A stretch of DNA of 64,000 nucleotides from Planctomycetota bacterium (lineage in GTDB: Bacteria; Planctomycetota; Phycisphaerae; Phycisphaerales; SM1A02), in the NCBI GenBank assembly GCA_016872835.1, contig VGYX01000003.1, positions 1 through 64,000 of the forward strand, given 5' to 3'. Under the pieces are notes generated by a model. It worked only from the letters and a program-made list of their open reading frames with translations. It was not told the DNA's origin and did not search any database. Shown one piece after another: positions 54,873 through 62,152 of the stretch. The position numbers and the translations under genes are program-made. How positions within the stretch are numbered: the stretch's first letter is position 1; every line of letters begins with the position of its first letter.

Positions 54873-55781
54873 ATGCCACAGGCCACGCTGGAACGCCGCG
54901 CCGCTTGGATCGCCGTGACCGTGGCGATCGCGTTGATGGCCACCAAGATCGCGGCGTACCGGCTCACCGGCAGCACGGCGGTTTTTGGCGACGCGATGGA
55001 GAGTCTGGTGAACGTGGCGGCGTCGCTGCTGGCGGTGTGGAGCATCTGGATGGCGCATCGGCCCGCTGATCGCACGCATCCCTACGGGCACGGCAAGGCG
55101 GAATTCGTGTCGGCCGCTATCGAAGGTGGTCTCGTGGTCGCCGCAGCCGGTGCCGTGGCCGTGAAGAGCGTGAGCGATTTCGGTGCCACTGAGGATGCGC
55201 TCACGCGGATCGACCTGGGCGTGATGCTGCTGGTGGTCACGGTCGCGGTGAATGCGCTTGTCGGTGGCTGGCTGCTCCATCTTGGCCGCAGCGGGGGCAG
55301 CGCCGCGCTCGAGGCCGACGGCGTGCACCTGCTCTCCGACGCCTGGACCAGCGGTGCGGCGATCGCCAGCCTGCTGCTCGTGCGCAGCACAGGGTGGCAA
55401 TGGATCGATCCGGTGATCGCGATGGTGATGGCCGTCTGGCTGGTGTGGTGCGGCTGGCGGGTGGTGCGGCGCTCGCTCGGCAACCTCATGGATGAGCAGG
55501 ATCAGGGGGATCTGGTGCAGGTGCAGGCGTTGCTCGAGGCGCACGCGAAGGACGGTGGTCCCGAGCCGCGTATCTGCTCGTTCCACAAGGTGCGCAGCCG
55601 CCACAGCGGTCGCGAGCACTGGGTCGACTTCCATGTGGAGTTGCCGCCGGCCACCGACCTGCGCGCCGCGCACGAACTTGCCACGCGCATCGAGTGCGAG
55701 ATCGAGGGCGCTCTTGGAGGCACCGCGACTGCGCACGTGGAGCCGTGTCGATCCCCGGACTGCCATCGCTGCCGACCATGA
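54873..55781 (+). CDS. Cation diffusion facilitator (CDF) metal exporter
   Basis: 302 residues with six helices and a cytoplasmic C-terminal domain. Metal-site and signature residues: STAVFGDAMESLVNVAASL (helix 2 D/E), HPYGHGKAEFVSA, and ALEADGVHLLSDAWTSG (helix 5 HxxxD). The C-terminal SFHKVRSRHSGREHWVDFHVEL and the tail CRSPDCHRC (His/Cys-rich) could sense metal. It exports Zn2+, Fe2+, Co2+ or similar in exchange for protons. TACGCT lies 6 bases before the ATG. It overlaps the first fluc gene (ATGA), so all three transporters share an mRNA. Confidence 0.93.
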   Translation: MPQATLERRAAWIAVTVAIALMATKIAAYRLTGSTAVFGDAMESLVNVAASLLAVWSIWMAHRPADRTHPYGHGKAEFVSAAIEGGLVVAAAGAVAVKSVSDFGATEDALTRIDLGVMLLVVTVAVNALVGGWLLHLGRSGGSAALEADGVHLLSDAWTSGAAIASLLLVRSTGWQWIDPVIAMVMAVWLVWCGWRVVRRSLGNLMDEQDQGDLVQVQALLEAHAKDGGPEPRICSFHKVRSRHSGREHWVDFHVELPPATDLRAAHELATRIECEIEGALGGTATAHVEPCRSPDCHRCRP

Positions 55782-56164
55782 GCGCGTTACCGCTCGTGCT
55801 GATCTCGGCCCTGTTCGGAGGCCTGGGCGCCGCCGCACGCGTGACGATGATCCTGCTGTGCACCGAGCGGTATGGGCTGCCGCTGCGCTGGACCATCCTG
55901 ATCGTGAACCTATCGGGCTCGGTATGCGTGGGTGCGTGCACCGTGGCGTTCACGCGCATCGACCCCAACGGGATCGCGCATGCCGCGGTGATCGGCGGCA
56001 TCCTCGGCGGCTTCACCACCTTCAGCAGTTTCGCGATCGAGTGCATCGAGGAGTGGCAGCGGGGGTCGCGCCGCGGTGCGGTGCTCTACTCGATCGAAAG
56101 CCTCGCGGGATGCGCCATCGCCGCCTGGATCGGCTTCGAGATCCTTCGGAGACTGTGGCCGTGA
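55778..56164 (+). CDS. crcB: Fluoride channel FluC/CrcB, first of a pair
   Basis: 128 residues with four helices. Family segments GGLGAAARVTMILL, LIVNLSGSVCVGACTVAF and GGFTTFSSFAIECIEEW contain the conserved Asn and the TTFSS phenylalanine signature. It exports fluoride passively as a dimer. It starts in an ATGA overlap with the CDF gene and ends in a GTGA overlap with the second channel gene. Two adjacent fluc genes usually make a heterodimer with inverted topology. No fluoride riboswitch was found upstream of the CDF gene. Confidence 0.93.
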   Translation: MSALPLVLISALFGGLGAAARVTMILLCTERYGLPLRWTILIVNLSGSVCVGACTVAFTRIDPNGIAHAAVIGGILGGFTTFSSFAIECIEEWQRGSRRGAVLYSIESLAGCAIAAWIGFEILRRLWP

Positions 56165-56613
56165 AGTCGGTTCCGGAGACACCATGGCTGGTGGCTGTAC
56201 TCGCCTTCGCTGGCGGCGCATGCGGAAGCGTCCTGCGCGTGGTGAGTGACCACGCAGGTTCCGCGATGGGCATGCCGGTCTGGGGTTCCACGCTCGCGGT
56301 GAACGTGGTGGCGTGCTTCCTTGGAGGCTTCCTCGGCCGCTGGCTGCTTGGCCGAATCACGCGCCAGCAGGCGATCGGGTCGGAAGTGCTTGATCCCTAC
56401 GCGGTTCGCGCGCGCCGTCTCACCACACTGCTGGTCACGGGTTTCTGCGGAGGTCTGAGCACCTTCAGTACGCTCGGACAGGAGTTGAATGAACTGTGCC
56501 GGATGCAGCAGATCGGCCAGACCGTCATGGTCGCTGGACTTTCGCTGGTGCTCGGCCTTGGCGCGGTGTGGGGCGGACTCGCACTCGGCATGCGCCTGCA
56601 GCGTGACCGGTAG
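56161..56613 (+). CDS. crcB: Fluoride channel FluC/CrcB, second of a pair
   Basis: 150 residues, starting at a GTG overlapping the previous stop. Conserved segments: GGACGSVLRVVSDHAG, STLAVNVVACFLGGFLGR and TGFCGGLSTFSTLGQELN, including the STFST phenylalanine motif. A loop of about 20 residues (ITRQQAIGSEVLDPYAVRARR) between helices 2 and 3 is longer than in copy 1. The proteins differ enough to suggest an obligate heterodimer rather than redundancy. Confidence 0.92.
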   Translation: MKSVPETPWLVAVLAFAGGACGSVLRVVSDHAGSAMGMPVWGSTLAVNVVACFLGGFLGRWLLGRITRQQAIGSEVLDPYAVRARRLTTLLVTGFCGGLSTFSTLGQELNELCRMQQIGQTVMVAGLSLVLGLGAVWGGLALGMRLQRDR

Positions 56614-56622
56614 ATTGCACGC

Positions 56623-57354
56623 ATGCCCTCACGTCCGGTCCGGCCACCTGTCTCGGATTCCTGGGGCGGCGCGCCGCTCGACATCGCACGCTTGCGCAAG
56701 CTTTGGAAGCCCCGGCGCGATTCCTATGCGCGCGCAATCCTGTATGAGGATGTGCGGATCCGAATCCATCGCGCGCTGACCTGGCTAGAGTTCGCGGAAC
56801 GCTGCGACGCCTCGGAAGACCTCGACGCCCGTCTGGTCGCACAGTGGATCGCGCTCAACAGCCTGTACGGACGCTGGGACGATCGCGCCGGATCGCCGAT
56901 GCCGGATCGTGAGAGCCTGCGGGTGTTCGCGGAGCAGATCCTGTCGCACGACCACGATCGACTGGTCGCTTCGGTCCTGCGTGCGCATGCCAAGTTGGCG
57001 ATCAGCCTGTTCGAGGATCGCTATCTCTGCCGCCACTTCTGGGAGGCGCCCAGTGCGCCTGCTGGACGCAACCGCAACCGCGACGTCGCGTGGGGAGCCG
57101 CGAACGCACGCGAGCACCTGCGCGAGGGTCGGCACGCAGCAGTGCTGGATCGTGTGCTCGATCGCATCCACTTCGTGCGCAACCAACTGGTGCATGGCGG
57201 CAGCACCTACAACGGCCGGCTCAATCGTGCGGCGGTTCGCCGCGCCAGCCAGATGATGGACCATCTGCTTGCCTGCTTCCTGCAGATCCTGATGGAGCAC
57301 GGCTACGTCGACGACTGGGGCGGTCTCTGCTATCCGCCGATCGACGAGCGGTAG
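56623..57354 (+). CDS. HEPN-like protein, RNxxxH motif
   Basis: 243 residues, all-alpha, with no signal peptide or cysteine cluster. Near the C terminus DRIHFVRNQLVHGGSTYNGRLNR holds R186-N-x3-H191, the R-x4-H motif of HEPN domains. Flanking helices begin with RSDSYARAILYEDVRIRIHRA-like DSYARAILYEDVRIRIHRA and WIALNSLYGRWDDRAG. HEPN proteins are often RNases or RNA-binding partners in toxin-antitoxin and defence systems. No nucleotidyltransferase or antitoxin partner is beside it. TAGATT lies 6 bases before the ATG. Function not assigned beyond the fold guess. Confidence 0.78.
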   Translation: MPSRPVRPPVSDSWGGAPLDIARLRKLWKPRRDSYARAILYEDVRIRIHRALTWLEFAERCDASEDLDARLVAQWIALNSLYGRWDDRAGSPMPDRESLRVFAEQILSHDHDRLVASVLRAHAKLAISLFEDRYLCRHFWEAPSAPAGRNRNRDVAWGAANAREHLREGRHAAVLDRVLDRIHFVRNQLVHGGSTYNGRLNRAAVRRASQMMDHLLACFLQILMEHGYVDDWGGLCYPPIDER

Positions 57355-57356
57355 GG

Positions 57357-58577
57357 TCATCCAGCCTCGGGCAGGGGGCCCGTGTCAGAAACGTCCCGTT
57401 GGGATCTTCGGCCCTGCACGCGCGAGCCACCGCGTCGCAACGCGTCGGGCCCGAAACGGCGGACGGCCTCGTCCGCGATCGCGTCAAGCGCGCGCTGCCG
57501 CGTGTCAGGCACGGCGTCGAAGAGCGACGTTTCCGATGGAGACGACTCCGCGCGGTCCACGCTCACGCCGAGCAGTCGAAGCGGACCAGGCTGCTGCGAC
57601 CACCATGCATCCAGCAGCGCCGCGGCCGCCTGCCAGATCATCAGGGTCGCGTCGGTGGGTTCGGCAAGCGTGCGCTGTCGTGAAACGGTGATGAAATCGG
57701 GGCGTCGCAGCTTGATCGAGACCACGCGCGCCACACCACCGCCGGCGCGAAGTCGCGTGCCGACACGTTCGCACTGCTCCTGCAGCACCGAGCGAAGCAC
57801 GTCCAGATCCCCCTCGTCCCGATCAAAGGTCTCCTCGTGGCCCACGCTACGCGCGCCGCGGTCCACCTCGATCGGGCGATGGTCGATACCAAGCGCAAGC
57901 CGGCGCCACTCGACACCCTGTTCGCCCAGCAGCAGCCGAAGCGCGCCCTCGTCGCGTCGCTGTAGATCCGCGAACGAGTGCAGGCCGAGCGCATGCATTC
58001 GCGGCGCCGTCCGAGGTCCGACACCCCACATGCGCTCGATCGGCAGCGACGCCAGACGCGTGGCGGCCTCGTCGGCCGCGATCACGGTCAGCCCATCGGG
58101 CTTTCGTATGTCGCTCGCGATCTTCGCCACGAACTTGCATGCGGCCACACCCACGCTCACGCCAAGACCAAGTTCCTCGCGGGTACGCGATCGAATGGCC
58201 TGCGCGATGCGCTCGCCACTTCCGAGCAGTCGTTGCGATCCAGTCACGTCCACGAAGGCCTCGTCGATGCTCAGCGGCTCGACCAGCGGCGACTGGTCAA
58301 GCAGGATCGCGCGAAAGCGCGCGCTGAGTTCCGCGTATCGATCGAAGCGAGCCGGCCGCACGATCGCGGCGGGGCAGAGTCGTCGCGCCTGCAGCATCGG
58401 CATCGCGCTGCGACAGCCGAACGTGCGCGCCTCGTAGCTGGCGGCGGCCACCACAGAGCGGTCGCCTGTGCCACCAACCAGCACCGGCCTTCCCCTCAAG
58501 GTCGGGTCGTCGAGCTGCTCGACGCTGGCGAAAAAAGCGTCCAGATCGGCGTGAAGGATGCACCGTTCCCAAATCAC
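57357..58577 (-). CDS. dinB: DNA polymerase IV (Y-family)
   Basis: 406 residues from the GTG at 58577, which has CAGAAT 6 bases before it; further upstream reading to 58658 is possible. Catalytic metal ligands are D in ILHADLDAFFASVEQ and D/E in LSIDEAFVDVTGS. Other family segments: RPVLVGGTGDRSVVAAASYEAR, SVGVAACKFVAKIASDIRKPDG (helix-hairpin-helix follows at MWGVGPRTAPRMHALG) and little-finger motif KLRRPDFITVSRQ. It performs error-prone bypass of damaged template. The C-terminal tail is Arg-rich and does not show a clear beta-clamp motif. No LexA box was recognised upstream. Confidence 0.94.
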   Translation of the reverse strand: MIWERCILHADLDAFFASVEQLDDPTLRGRPVLVGGTGDRSVVAAASYEARTFGCRSAMPMLQARRLCPAAIVRPARFDRYAELSARFRAILLDQSPLVEPLSIDEAFVDVTGSQRLLGSGERIAQAIRSRTREELGLGVSVGVAACKFVAKIASDIRKPDGLTVIAADEAATRLASLPIERMWGVGPRTAPRMHALGLHSFADLQRRDEGALRLLLGEQGVEWRRLALGIDHRPIEVDRGARSVGHEETFDRDEGDLDVLRSVLQEQCERVGTRLRAGGGVARVVSIKLRRPDFITVSRQRTLAEPTDATLMIWQAAAALLDAWWSQQPGPLRLLGVSVDRAESSPSETSLFDAVPDTRQRALDAIADEAVRRFGPDALRRGGSRVQGRRSQRDVSDTGPLPEAG

Positions 58578-58674
58578 CTCTGGATTCTGAGCGTCCGGTC
58601 GGCATTTGTCTGTTTCTCGGACGCCCGAGGTGCAAAAAGACTTCGTGGAACCGCTCAACTTGCCCTGAATTACC

Positions 58675-58704
58675 TTGACACGGTCGCAAAACCGGCGACA
58701 TTAG
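58675..58704 (+). promoter_or_regulatory. Candidate promoter for the 58705-58897 RNA
   Basis: Consensus TTGACA (58675-58680), an 18-base spacer and CATTAG (58699-58704). It points into a stretch of consecutive hairpins ending in an intrinsic terminator, and is about 255 bases from the next coding start, which has its own -10 element. Confidence 0.5.
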
Positions 58705-58897
58705 GCCCAACCAAGGGGTCTGTCTCCTTGGGGAGTGTGGCCCAACAGGGCTGTCGCATGCTGCGATGGCCTTGTTTCATCATGATCGGGAGGGGAGAGA
58801 CCAGCGCGTTCGGCTTGGATGGACGCGCGGAACCCCCGCAAAAAAGGGCGTGGGCGCTCGGCTCAAACCGGGCGACTCACGCCCTTCTTCTCTTTTT
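58705..58897 (+). ncRNA. Candidate structured non-coding RNA
   Basis: About 190 bases containing five hairpins in order: CCAAGGGG/CTCCTTGG (58711-58731, 8 bp), GGCCC/GGGCT with loop AACA (58739-58752), TCGCA/TGCGA (58754-58766), GCGCGT/ACGCGC (58804-58828) and the terminator stem at 58846-58884. A promoter-like pair precedes it. The neighbouring gene has its own leaderless start at 58960, so this is better read as a separate transcript than as a leader. It does not resemble 4.5S RNA, tmRNA or RNase P. The size matches 6S RNA, but the fold does not obviously match. Identity unknown. The dinB-to-58960 gap contains only this. Confidence 0.5.
58846..58897 (+). terminator. Intrinsic terminator, possibly bidirectional
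   Basis: GGGCGTG (58846-58852) pairs with CACGCCC (58878-58884), with an inner stem GCTCGG/CCGGGC around CTCAAA. A T-rich run TTCTTCTCTTTTT (58885-58897) follows. On the other strand six T residues (from AAAAAA before 58846) also follow the stem, so it could work in both directions. No gene upstream on the plus strand needs it apart from the candidate RNA. Confidence 0.75.
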
Positions 58898-58959
58898 CGC
58901 GCGCCGTCGACTCGCACGCATCAGGCGAGCCCGTGGCCGCGTTCCTTAGCATGCGCCTC

Positions 58960-60042
58960 ATGCTGCTTGCCGACGCTGCCGTGGATCCCGTGGCTCACGC
59001 TTGGATCGAGTTCCTTGGTCTCATGCACCCCTTGGTGCTGCACTTTCCGCTGGCTCTGCTGTTGGTGGGTGCGGCCGCAGTCGTATGGAACTGGTTCCGC
59101 GGTGAGGAGGGCATCGGCGAGTTCGCCTTCCACTGCATCTGGATCGGTGCGGCCATGGCACTGGTCGCTGCCGTGACTGGATGGTTCCTGGGCGAGGACG
59201 AGGCCGGAGAGAAGGGACTTGAACTGCATCGATGGTTCGGCGTGGGCAGTGCCGCCGCGGCGGTGGCGTTGACCGCGATGGCGAGCCTGTCCCGAACCGA
59301 TGCCCGCCCCGGACTGCTTGGCATGACACGCATCCTGGCGCTGGTGACCGCATTGGGCATCGGTTTCACGGGACATCTGGGTGGCGAGATGGTGTGGGGC
59401 GAGAGTCAGGTCTCGGGCAAGTTCGCCAAAGCCGTGGGTGCGACATGGGATCGATATCGCGAGGAACTGGGAAAGCCGGCCGAGGTGCCGAAGCCGGCCG
59501 AGTCACCAAAGGCCGAGTCCGCGCCGAAGGGTCATGCGGTCGCACCGCCACCCGCGCTTCCTGCGCCATCCACCGCGGCGAAGTCCACCAGCCCCGGCGC
59601 GGTTCGCGGAAGCGACGGCGAGGAGCCGCTTGCTGGTGCTGGCGCATCTTCCAGTGGCGAGCCGCCTGCGAAGGAAGGTGCCGGAGATGCGAAGCCCGCG
59701 GAGAAGTCCGGCATTCCTGCGCCGATTCCTCCGAAGAAGCCGGTGAGTTTCAAGACGGATCTGCTACCGCTGCTCAAGGATCGCTGCTTCGAGTGCCACA
59801 GTGGCGACAAGCCCAAGGATGGTGTGGCATTCGATCACATGGACGAGCTCATCAAGACGGAAGGCAAGCGTGCTGTCGTGATGAAGGGCGATCCCACCCG
59901 CAGCACCATGTTCACCATGGTCATGCGAGGTGACGAGTCCAAGAGGCGCATGCCGCCTCCGAAGTCCGGCAAGCGTCTCACGCCGGAGCAGGCGGGCATC
60001 ATCCAGACCTGGATCAAGGAAGGCGCGAAGCTCGACAGCTGA
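58960..60042 (+). CDS. DUF2231 membrane protein fused to a planctomycete-type cytochrome c domain
   Basis: 360 residues. TAGCAT lies 7 bases before the ATG at 58960; the ATG at 58951 sits inside the hexamer. Four helices of the DUF2231 type (LMHPLVLHFPLALLLVGAAA with a possible haem-ligand histidine, then FHCIWIGAAMALVAAVTGW) cover 1-150. A Pro/Ala/Glu-rich linker (about 185-260) leads to a C-terminal domain with the haem c motif RCFECHSGDKPKDG and a later distal region VMRGDESKRRMPPPKSGKRL, as in planctomycete cytochromes. It may be an electron carrier to the periplasm. No partner oxidase is in the window. Confidence 0.87.
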   Translation: MLLADAAVDPVAHAWIEFLGLMHPLVLHFPLALLLVGAAAVVWNWFRGEEGIGEFAFHCIWIGAAMALVAAVTGWFLGEDEAGEKGLELHRWFGVGSAAAAVALTAMASLSRTDARPGLLGMTRILALVTALGIGFTGHLGGEMVWGESQVSGKFAKAVGATWDRYREELGKPAEVPKPAESPKAESAPKGHAVAPPPALPAPSTAAKSTSPGAVRGSDGEEPLAGAGASSSGEPPAKEGAGDAKPAEKSGIPAPIPPKKPVSFKTDLLPLLKDRCFECHSGDKPKDGVAFDHMDELIKTEGKRAVVMKGDPTRSTMFTMVMRGDESKRRMPPPKSGKRLTPEQAGIIQTWIKEGAKLDS

Positions 60043-60045
60043 GTG

Positions 60046-61293
60046 TCAGCGCTGCGCCAAGGTCTCGGCGCGCGGCCGAATGCAGAGCATCAGTAGCACG
60101 GCCAGCACCGCGATCGCGGCGAAGGCGGTGAAGATCACGTTCAAGGGAACCTGCGCGTCACGCATGCGCCCGAAGCCCAAGTCCGCCACGCCGCCGCAGC
60201 TGATGCTCACCAGATTCATGAGTCCGTAGCCAGTGGCGCGCGCGCCTGGCGCGGCGATCTGGCAGAGGATCGGCATGTTGTTGCAGTCGAAGATGCCCCA
60301 TCCAAGGCCGAAGAGGATCAGGAACGCCACCGCCATGCCGAGCGATCCCGCGTTGCCCACGCCGTAGAGCGCAGGCACCAGCAGCGCGATGCCGATCGCA
60401 CTGGCGAAGGTGCGGCCACGTGGCGTGAAGCGGCTCCAGCGATCCGCAATCCACCCGCCCAGCATCGCGCCTCCCAGCGCCGCGATGTTCCAGTAGAGCG
60501 ACGCCGAGACGCCGGCGGCACCCTGACCAATGCCGAACTGCTGCTTCAGGATCGCCGGCATCCAGTCGCGCACCACCCACGCGGCCAGCGCGGGCAGCGT
60601 GAAGCACGCCATGAGCAGCAGGAAGGGAACGCTGGTCAGGAGATCGCGGATCACGCCAAGGGAGCCGGCGCGCGCCGCCGTCGGCATCTCCTCGCGTGCG
60701 GGCGCCTCACGCAGCAGCAGCGCGAGGGGCAGGGCATAGGCCAGTCCAGCCACGCCTGCGGCGTGGAACGCGGTGCGCCATCCGATCGCGGGCGCATCCG
60801 CTGCATAGCCACCGAAACCGCCCAGCATCACGCCTGCGTAGATTGCCATCTGGTGTACGCCCACCGCGCGCGAGCGGGTCGCCGCGGCATGGTGATCGCT
60901 GATCAGGGCGAGCGCCGCCGGAATGTAGAAGGCTTCGCTGAAGCCCATCGCGGTGCGTATCCACAGCAGTTCGCGATAGGTGGTCGCCTCGCCCGTCAGC
61001 CACGTGACGGCGCTCCATGCGGCAAGACTCGCCACGATCGTCCGCTTGCGGCCGAATCGATCCGCCACCCAGCCGCCCAAGGGGCTCAGGAATGCGTACA
61101 CCCACTTGAACTGTCCGAGCATGAGACCCCAGTTCGCCTCACTGCCGATGTCGGCGATGTCCTGCATCACCGAGAACTTCATCGAAGCCATCATCTGCCG
61201 GTCGAGGTAGTTCAGCAGCGCCACGGGCCACAACAGCAGCACGGCCAACCACGCTGTGCGCCACATGGCTCGGGATGAAAACAGGCCGCCCAT
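60046..61293 (-). CDS. MFS transporter, ACS (anion:cation symporter)-like
   Basis: 415 residues with about 12 helices. LNYLDRQMMASMKFSVMQDI in helix 1 and GGWVADRFGRKRTIVASLAAW between helices 2 and 3 are typical of the ACS group, which includes hexuronate and glucarate carriers. RTAMGFSEAFYIPAALALISD follows. CATACT lies 7 bases before the ATG, consistent with the leaderless pattern. It is convergent with the cytochrome gene, only 3 bases apart, and stands alone on its strand. The substrate is unknown. Confidence 0.9.
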   Translation of the reverse strand: MGGLFSSRAMWRTAWLAVLLLWPVALLNYLDRQMMASMKFSVMQDIADIGSEANWGLMLGQFKWVYAFLSPLGGWVADRFGRKRTIVASLAAWSAVTWLTGEATTYRELLWIRTAMGFSEAFYIPAALALISDHHAAATRSRAVGVHQMAIYAGVMLGGFGGYAADAPAIGWRTAFHAAGVAGLAYALPLALLLREAPAREEMPTAARAGSLGVIRDLLTSVPFLLLMACFTLPALAAWVVRDWMPAILKQQFGIGQGAAGVSASLYWNIAALGGAMLGGWIADRWSRFTPRGRTFASAIGIALLVPALYGVGNAGSLGMAVAFLILFGLGWGIFDCNNMPILCQIAAPGARATGYGLMNLVSISCGGVADLGFGRMRDAQVPLNVIFTAFAAIAVLAVLLMLCIRPRAETLAQR

Positions 61294-61349
61294 GCTGCCC
61301 AGTATGGGGCAGCGCGGACGGCCTGTGGGTCAGCGAATCGAAGATTCGA

Positions 61350-61865
61350 TCACGTGCCGAAATACAGCAGCACCAGGGCCAGATCACCACCGCTGATCTC
61401 ACCATCCTGGTCCGCGTCGCCGAAGGACACGAGCGGGCTGTCCCAGAGGCCGAGCACGTAGAAGAGGTCGTTCTGGTTGACGACGCCATTCAGGTTCACG
61501 TCGCCACGCGCGCGCTCGCAGGTGTCGATCTGTCCGTCCCTGTCGAGATCCTCGGCGCCATTGGCAATGTCCTGCCAATCGGGCGTGCCGTTGCCGTCGC
61601 AGTCGCCGGTGTTGCCGGTCAGGTTCGAGCTCTCGCCCTCGACCACGTCCTGCGCGTCGGCGGTCTCGAACGTGTCGATCACCCAGCCGCCCGAAGCGTC
61701 GCGGGTCTCGATCTCGATGGCCTCGATCTCTTCGGTGGCCTCGTCGAATGAGGCGATCAAGCGGGTGTTCTGGCCCGTGACGATGGTGACATCATCAGCG
61801 AGGCAGGTGACGGACGGGAGAGTCACCACGGTGATGGCAACGACGATGGAGGTGTGGATGTGCAT
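61350..61865 (-). CDS. Secreted protein with dockerin/EF-hand-like repeats
   Basis: 171 residues. Signal peptide (HTSIVVAITVVTLPSVTCLA). A short beta-rich N-terminal part is followed by calcium-loop repeats: DCDGNGTPDWQDIANG, DLDRDGQIDTCE, GDVNLNGVVNQNDLFYVLGL and GDADQDGEISGGDLALVLL. The last pair ends the protein just as in the two proteases of this window, but no catalytic domain is present. It may be a free binding or scaffolding module. GGAAG lies before the ATG. Function unknown. Confidence 0.85.
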   Translation of the reverse strand: MHIHTSIVVAITVVTLPSVTCLADDVTIVTGQNTRLIASFDEATEEIEAIEIETRDASGGWVIDTFETADAQDVVEGESSNLTGNTGDCDGNGTPDWQDIANGAEDLDRDGQIDTCERARGDVNLNGVVNQNDLFYVLGLWDSPLVSFGDADQDGEISGGDLALVLLYFGT

Positions 61866-61964
61866 CGGGGGGTCTTCCTTTCAAAAGGCGTCACTCGATT
61901 CGACGCCCCGCTGGGTTCGACTGCGCGTTTCATCGGATTCAAAAAGACGACCGAAGGCCAAACA

Positions 61965-61994
61965 AGTAAATTGCAAGTCTCGGCAAACGAGCAA
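61965..61994 (-). promoter_or_regulatory. Possible promoter for the dockerin-like gene
   Basis: On the minus strand TTGCTC (61994-61989) and TTTACT (61970-61965) are 18 bases apart in an AT-rich stretch 100 bases before the ATG at 61865. The rest of the 61866-62066 gap shows nothing else recognisable. Confidence 0.35.
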
Positions 61995-62066
61995 GTTGCG
62001 GCTCTCGACCCGTTGACCAGGGTAAATCTCGCGCGAGGGCGAGCCACGCCCTCATCGTGTTTGAAG

Positions 62067-62140
62067 CGTCCCTGGCAGGAGTCGAACCTGCGACCTGGAG
62101 CTTAGAAGGCTCCTGCTCTATCCAACTGAGCTACAGGGAC
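62067..62140 (-). tRNA. tRNA-Arg (anticodon TCT)
   Basis: Full cloverleaf on the minus strand: acceptor GTCCCTG/CAGGGAC, D stem GCTC/GAGC, anticodon loop CTTCTAA with TCT, T stem GCAGG/CCTGC with loop TTCGACT, discriminator G. It reads AGA codons, rare in this GC-rich genome. CCA is not encoded. A TAAACT hexamer (62155-62150) 9 bases before its 5' end is a likely -10; it lies over the stop codon of the upstream gene. Confidence 0.97.
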
Positions 62141-62152
62141 GAGGCCCACAGT

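Noticed and set aside
54838-54873. Fluoride riboswitch before the CDF-fluc operon
   Set aside because: Only about 35 bases separate the divergent starts; no fluoride-riboswitch sequence is present.
58705-58897. 6S RNA, 4.5S RNA or tmRNA identity for the candidate RNA
   Set aside because: Size fits 6S, but a long closing stem with a central bubble is not visible. The SRP and tmRNA hallmarks are absent.
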